Program-made: the position numbers and the translations under genes
The notes under the pieces: model-generated
What the model saw: the letters and a program-made list of their open reading frames with translations, nothing else
Told to the model about the DNA's origin: nothing
Databases searched by the model: none
Shown here: positions 62,641-64,000 of the stretch, one piece after another
Layout: each line of letters begins with the position of its first letter
Numbering within the stretch: the first letter of the stretch is position 1
NCBI RefSeq assembly: GCF_037969725.1
Contig: NZ_CP150203.1
Coordinates: 2,930,001-2,994,000 of the forward strand
DNA: 64,000 bases
Direction: 5' to 3'
Source: Paenibacillus sp. FSL W8-0426
GTDB taxonomy: Bacteria > Bacillota > Bacilli > Paenibacillales > Paenibacillaceae

Positions 62641-63534
62641 TCACTTGTCATTGCGATATTGCAGCGGTGATGCCCCCGTCCAGCGCTTGAATTGGCGGCT
62701 GAAGTGGGACGCGTTTTTGTAGCCCAGCCGCTTGCTGATCATCTGGATCGACATTTGCGTATCTTTGATGAGCGCCTTGGCTTCTTTCAGCTTTAATTGG
62801 GATAAATACTCGCGCGGCGAAATGCCATATACATTTTTGAACACCTCATATCCATAACCGGAACTAAGTCCAATGGAGTGCATCACCTTTTCAATGCGCA
62901 GTGTTTCGCTAAGCTCGTAGTATTCGGGTTGAAGGCTCTGTTTTTTGAACGCGGATTTGATCCGTTCGGCAATTTCCTTGGCGTAGAGCGATGCGTTTAC
63001 ATTGGCGCCCGATGCTGCTTCATTGGTTCGGTTCGTGATCGAGTGAAGCATGAGCAGCAGCTCCGAAAGCACGATCTGGATTTGCATTTTGGTGTAAAAT
63101 CCAGTCTTGCTGCTGCCGGCATCAATGATGCCGATCCACTTCAGCACAATGTCCTGCAACCCTCGATTTTCCGGGGAACCGTTCTTGTAATGGATTTCGC
63201 AGTGCTGAATCATGTCCCTGACGAATTCGGGATCGTCAATTTTGAAGTGGGCGCAAAAGTATGTCATGCCATTCTCGTCAACACACGAAATTTCGTGGAC
63301 GAAGCCTGGAGGAATGATGAGCACGTCACCGGTCTGCACATGGTACATATCATGATCGAAGGTCGTATATTGACTGCCTGCCAAAACGTAAATGATCTCG
63401 AAAGCGGCATGGGAGTCGGGGGGCACGTGCCATCCGGGATCGACCTGTTGGGAGTGGGCGCCAAAAAAATTGAGGTTCCAGTCGAGCACCGGAAGCCGAT
63501 GGGCCTGCGCCAAAAAATGCTTCGTATTTGACAT
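62641..63534 (-). CDS. AraC-family regulator
   Basis: A 297-aa AraC protein with a cupin sensor (about residues 25-110; AAFEIIYVLAGSQYTTFDHD, GDVLIIPPGFVHEI) and C-terminal double helix-turn-helix (about 205-297; MHSIGLSSGYGYEVFKNVYG, QMISKRLGYKNASHFSRQFK). ATG 63534 follows AAAGGTGAT and is preferred over the start 39 bases upstream. Neighbouring genes are unrelated, so the target is unclear. Confidence 0.87.
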   Translation of the reverse strand: MSNTKHFLAQAHRLPVLDWNLNFFGAHSQQVDPGWHVPPDSHAAFEIIYVLAGSQYTTFDHDMYHVQTGDVLIIPPGFVHEISCVDENGMTYFCAHFKIDDPEFVRDMIQHCEIHYKNGSPENRGLQDIVLKWIGIIDAGSSKTGFYTKMQIQIVLSELLLMLHSITNRTNEAASGANVNASLYAKEIAERIKSAFKKQSLQPEYYELSETLRIEKVMHSIGLSSGYGYEVFKNVYGISPREYLSQLKLKEAKALIKDTQMSIQMISKRLGYKNASHFSRQFKRWTGASPLQYRNDK

Positions 63535-63641
63535 GTCATCACCTTTGATTGGGGTAAATGTTCCTTTTGGCACTCATAACTTGAAAACATTATACCGTTG
63601 ATAATGCACAATGTCAGCAGAGCGCTTACATGCGCATGCAG

Positions 63642-63669
63642 CAAAGCAGCCTCCCAGGAGGCTGCTTTG
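63642..63669. terminator. Terminator of the EamA-family gene
   Basis: CAAAGCAGCCTCC (63642-63654) pairs perfectly with GGAGGCTGCTTTG (63657-63669): a 13-bp stem 38 bases beyond the minus-strand stop codon. Confidence 0.75.
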
Positions 63670-63706
63670 TGGCCGATGGATGCCGGAATGTTTCCCGCGC
63701 AATCGG

Positions 63707-64000
63707 TTATTTCGTTTTCCTGGTTTCTGTAATGACGAGCAGAGCACCGAACAGGATCAGGACAGCTCCGATCCAGAACATAACACCGATCGTTTCTCCC
63801 AATAGAAGCCACCCGAGCAGCGTTCCGACAAGAGGCTGGAAGAAGAAAAACAGGCCTCCGCCCGAAACGTTCAACAACTGTAATCCCCGATTCCAAAGCA
63901 GGAATCCGCCTGCGGTCGAAACAATCCCCAAGTACAATATGCCGCCCCATATGGTCGGATGGGCCATTTGGGATACATCCAGCTCATGCAATCGTGGAAT
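63707..64000 (-). CDS. EamA/DMT-family transporter, 5' part outside window
   Basis: The C-terminal 98 residues or so of a drug/metabolite transporter, open to the window edge. It shows the last helices of the second EamA repeat (ILYLGIVSTAGGFLLWNRGL; FFQPLVGTLLGWLLLGETIG; FWIGAVLILFGALLVI). The apparent TTG start at 63991 is internal to the gene. Substrate unknown. Confidence 0.88.
   Translation of the reverse strand: MPRLHELDVSQMAHPTIWGGILYLGIVSTAGGFLLWNRGLQLLNVSGGGLFFFFQPLVGTLLGWLLLGETIGVMFWIGAVLILFGALLVITETRKTK

Overview
The window looks like a Paenibacillus (or close Bacillales) chromosome of about 50% GC. This rests on the SLH-anchored cell-wall protein, the YesM/YesN-type two-component pairs beside LplABC-like sugar transporters, GerAB-like spore proteins, CcpA, LicT, GlnR and Pho-type regulatory sites, and AGGAGG ribosome sites. 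It contains no rRNA, tRNA, CRISPR array or intact insertion sequence that I can see.

Layout. 1-6.6 kb: the 3' part of murB; a LysR/MFS divergent pair; a degenerate kinase-like gene; and an aldehyde-stress cluster (adhA, a carboxymuconolactone decarboxylase-like gene and a divergent AdhR-type MerR regulator, both promoters with 19-bp spacers). 6.6-16.4 kb: a plant-polysaccharide locus with an AraC regulator, a GH127 beta-L-arabinofuranosidase, a YesM/YesN pair, an LplA-like lipoprotein and two permeases. 16.5-24 kb: small regulators, a 58-aa hexahistidine protein, a 45-aa lasso-peptide precursor without biosynthesis genes, a GH18-like stalk protein and two GerAB-like transporters. 24-29.4 kb: two old-yellow-enzyme genes, then licT-bglP with two antiterminator/terminator leaders. 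29.5-38 kb: VanZ, a truncated HAD gene, MocR with azlCD, and an AraC-controlled sugar ABC transporter. 38-42.2 kb: an AT-rich, decayed island with a secreted S1 protease, a YobA-like lipoprotein, orphan operators, a frameshifted LysE gene and gene scraps. 42.3-50 kb: two Gfo/Idh/MocA oxidoreductases with an AraC regulator, then a 1358-aa SLH protein with duplicated phosphoesterase modules behind a Pho box. 50-53.3 kb: DedA, an ECF sigma factor, a histidine kinase and an MmcQ protein. 53.4-64 kb: a nitrate reductase/CysJ-like fusion with a GlnR-type box, a MarR gene, an OmpR-type two-component system, a DJ-1/PfpI protein, a DUF2306 protein, an AraC gene and the end of an EamA transporter.

Most notable observations: (1) a 229-nt dispersed repeat in three copies (3254, 35800, 57854) with a conserved core and terminal inverted repeats that keep pairing while changing sequence, one copy of which supplies the last codons and stop of a transporter gene; (2) an orphan paeninodin-like lasso precursor under a promoter with twin operators; (3) an in-frame internal Shine-Dalgarno and ATG inside the nitrate reductase/flavoprotein fusion, so the reductase half may also be made alone; (4) precise operators (Pho, GlnR, AdhR, cre, LicT RAT) that tie genes to their signals. 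All function calls are by recognition of sequence features; no database search was run.
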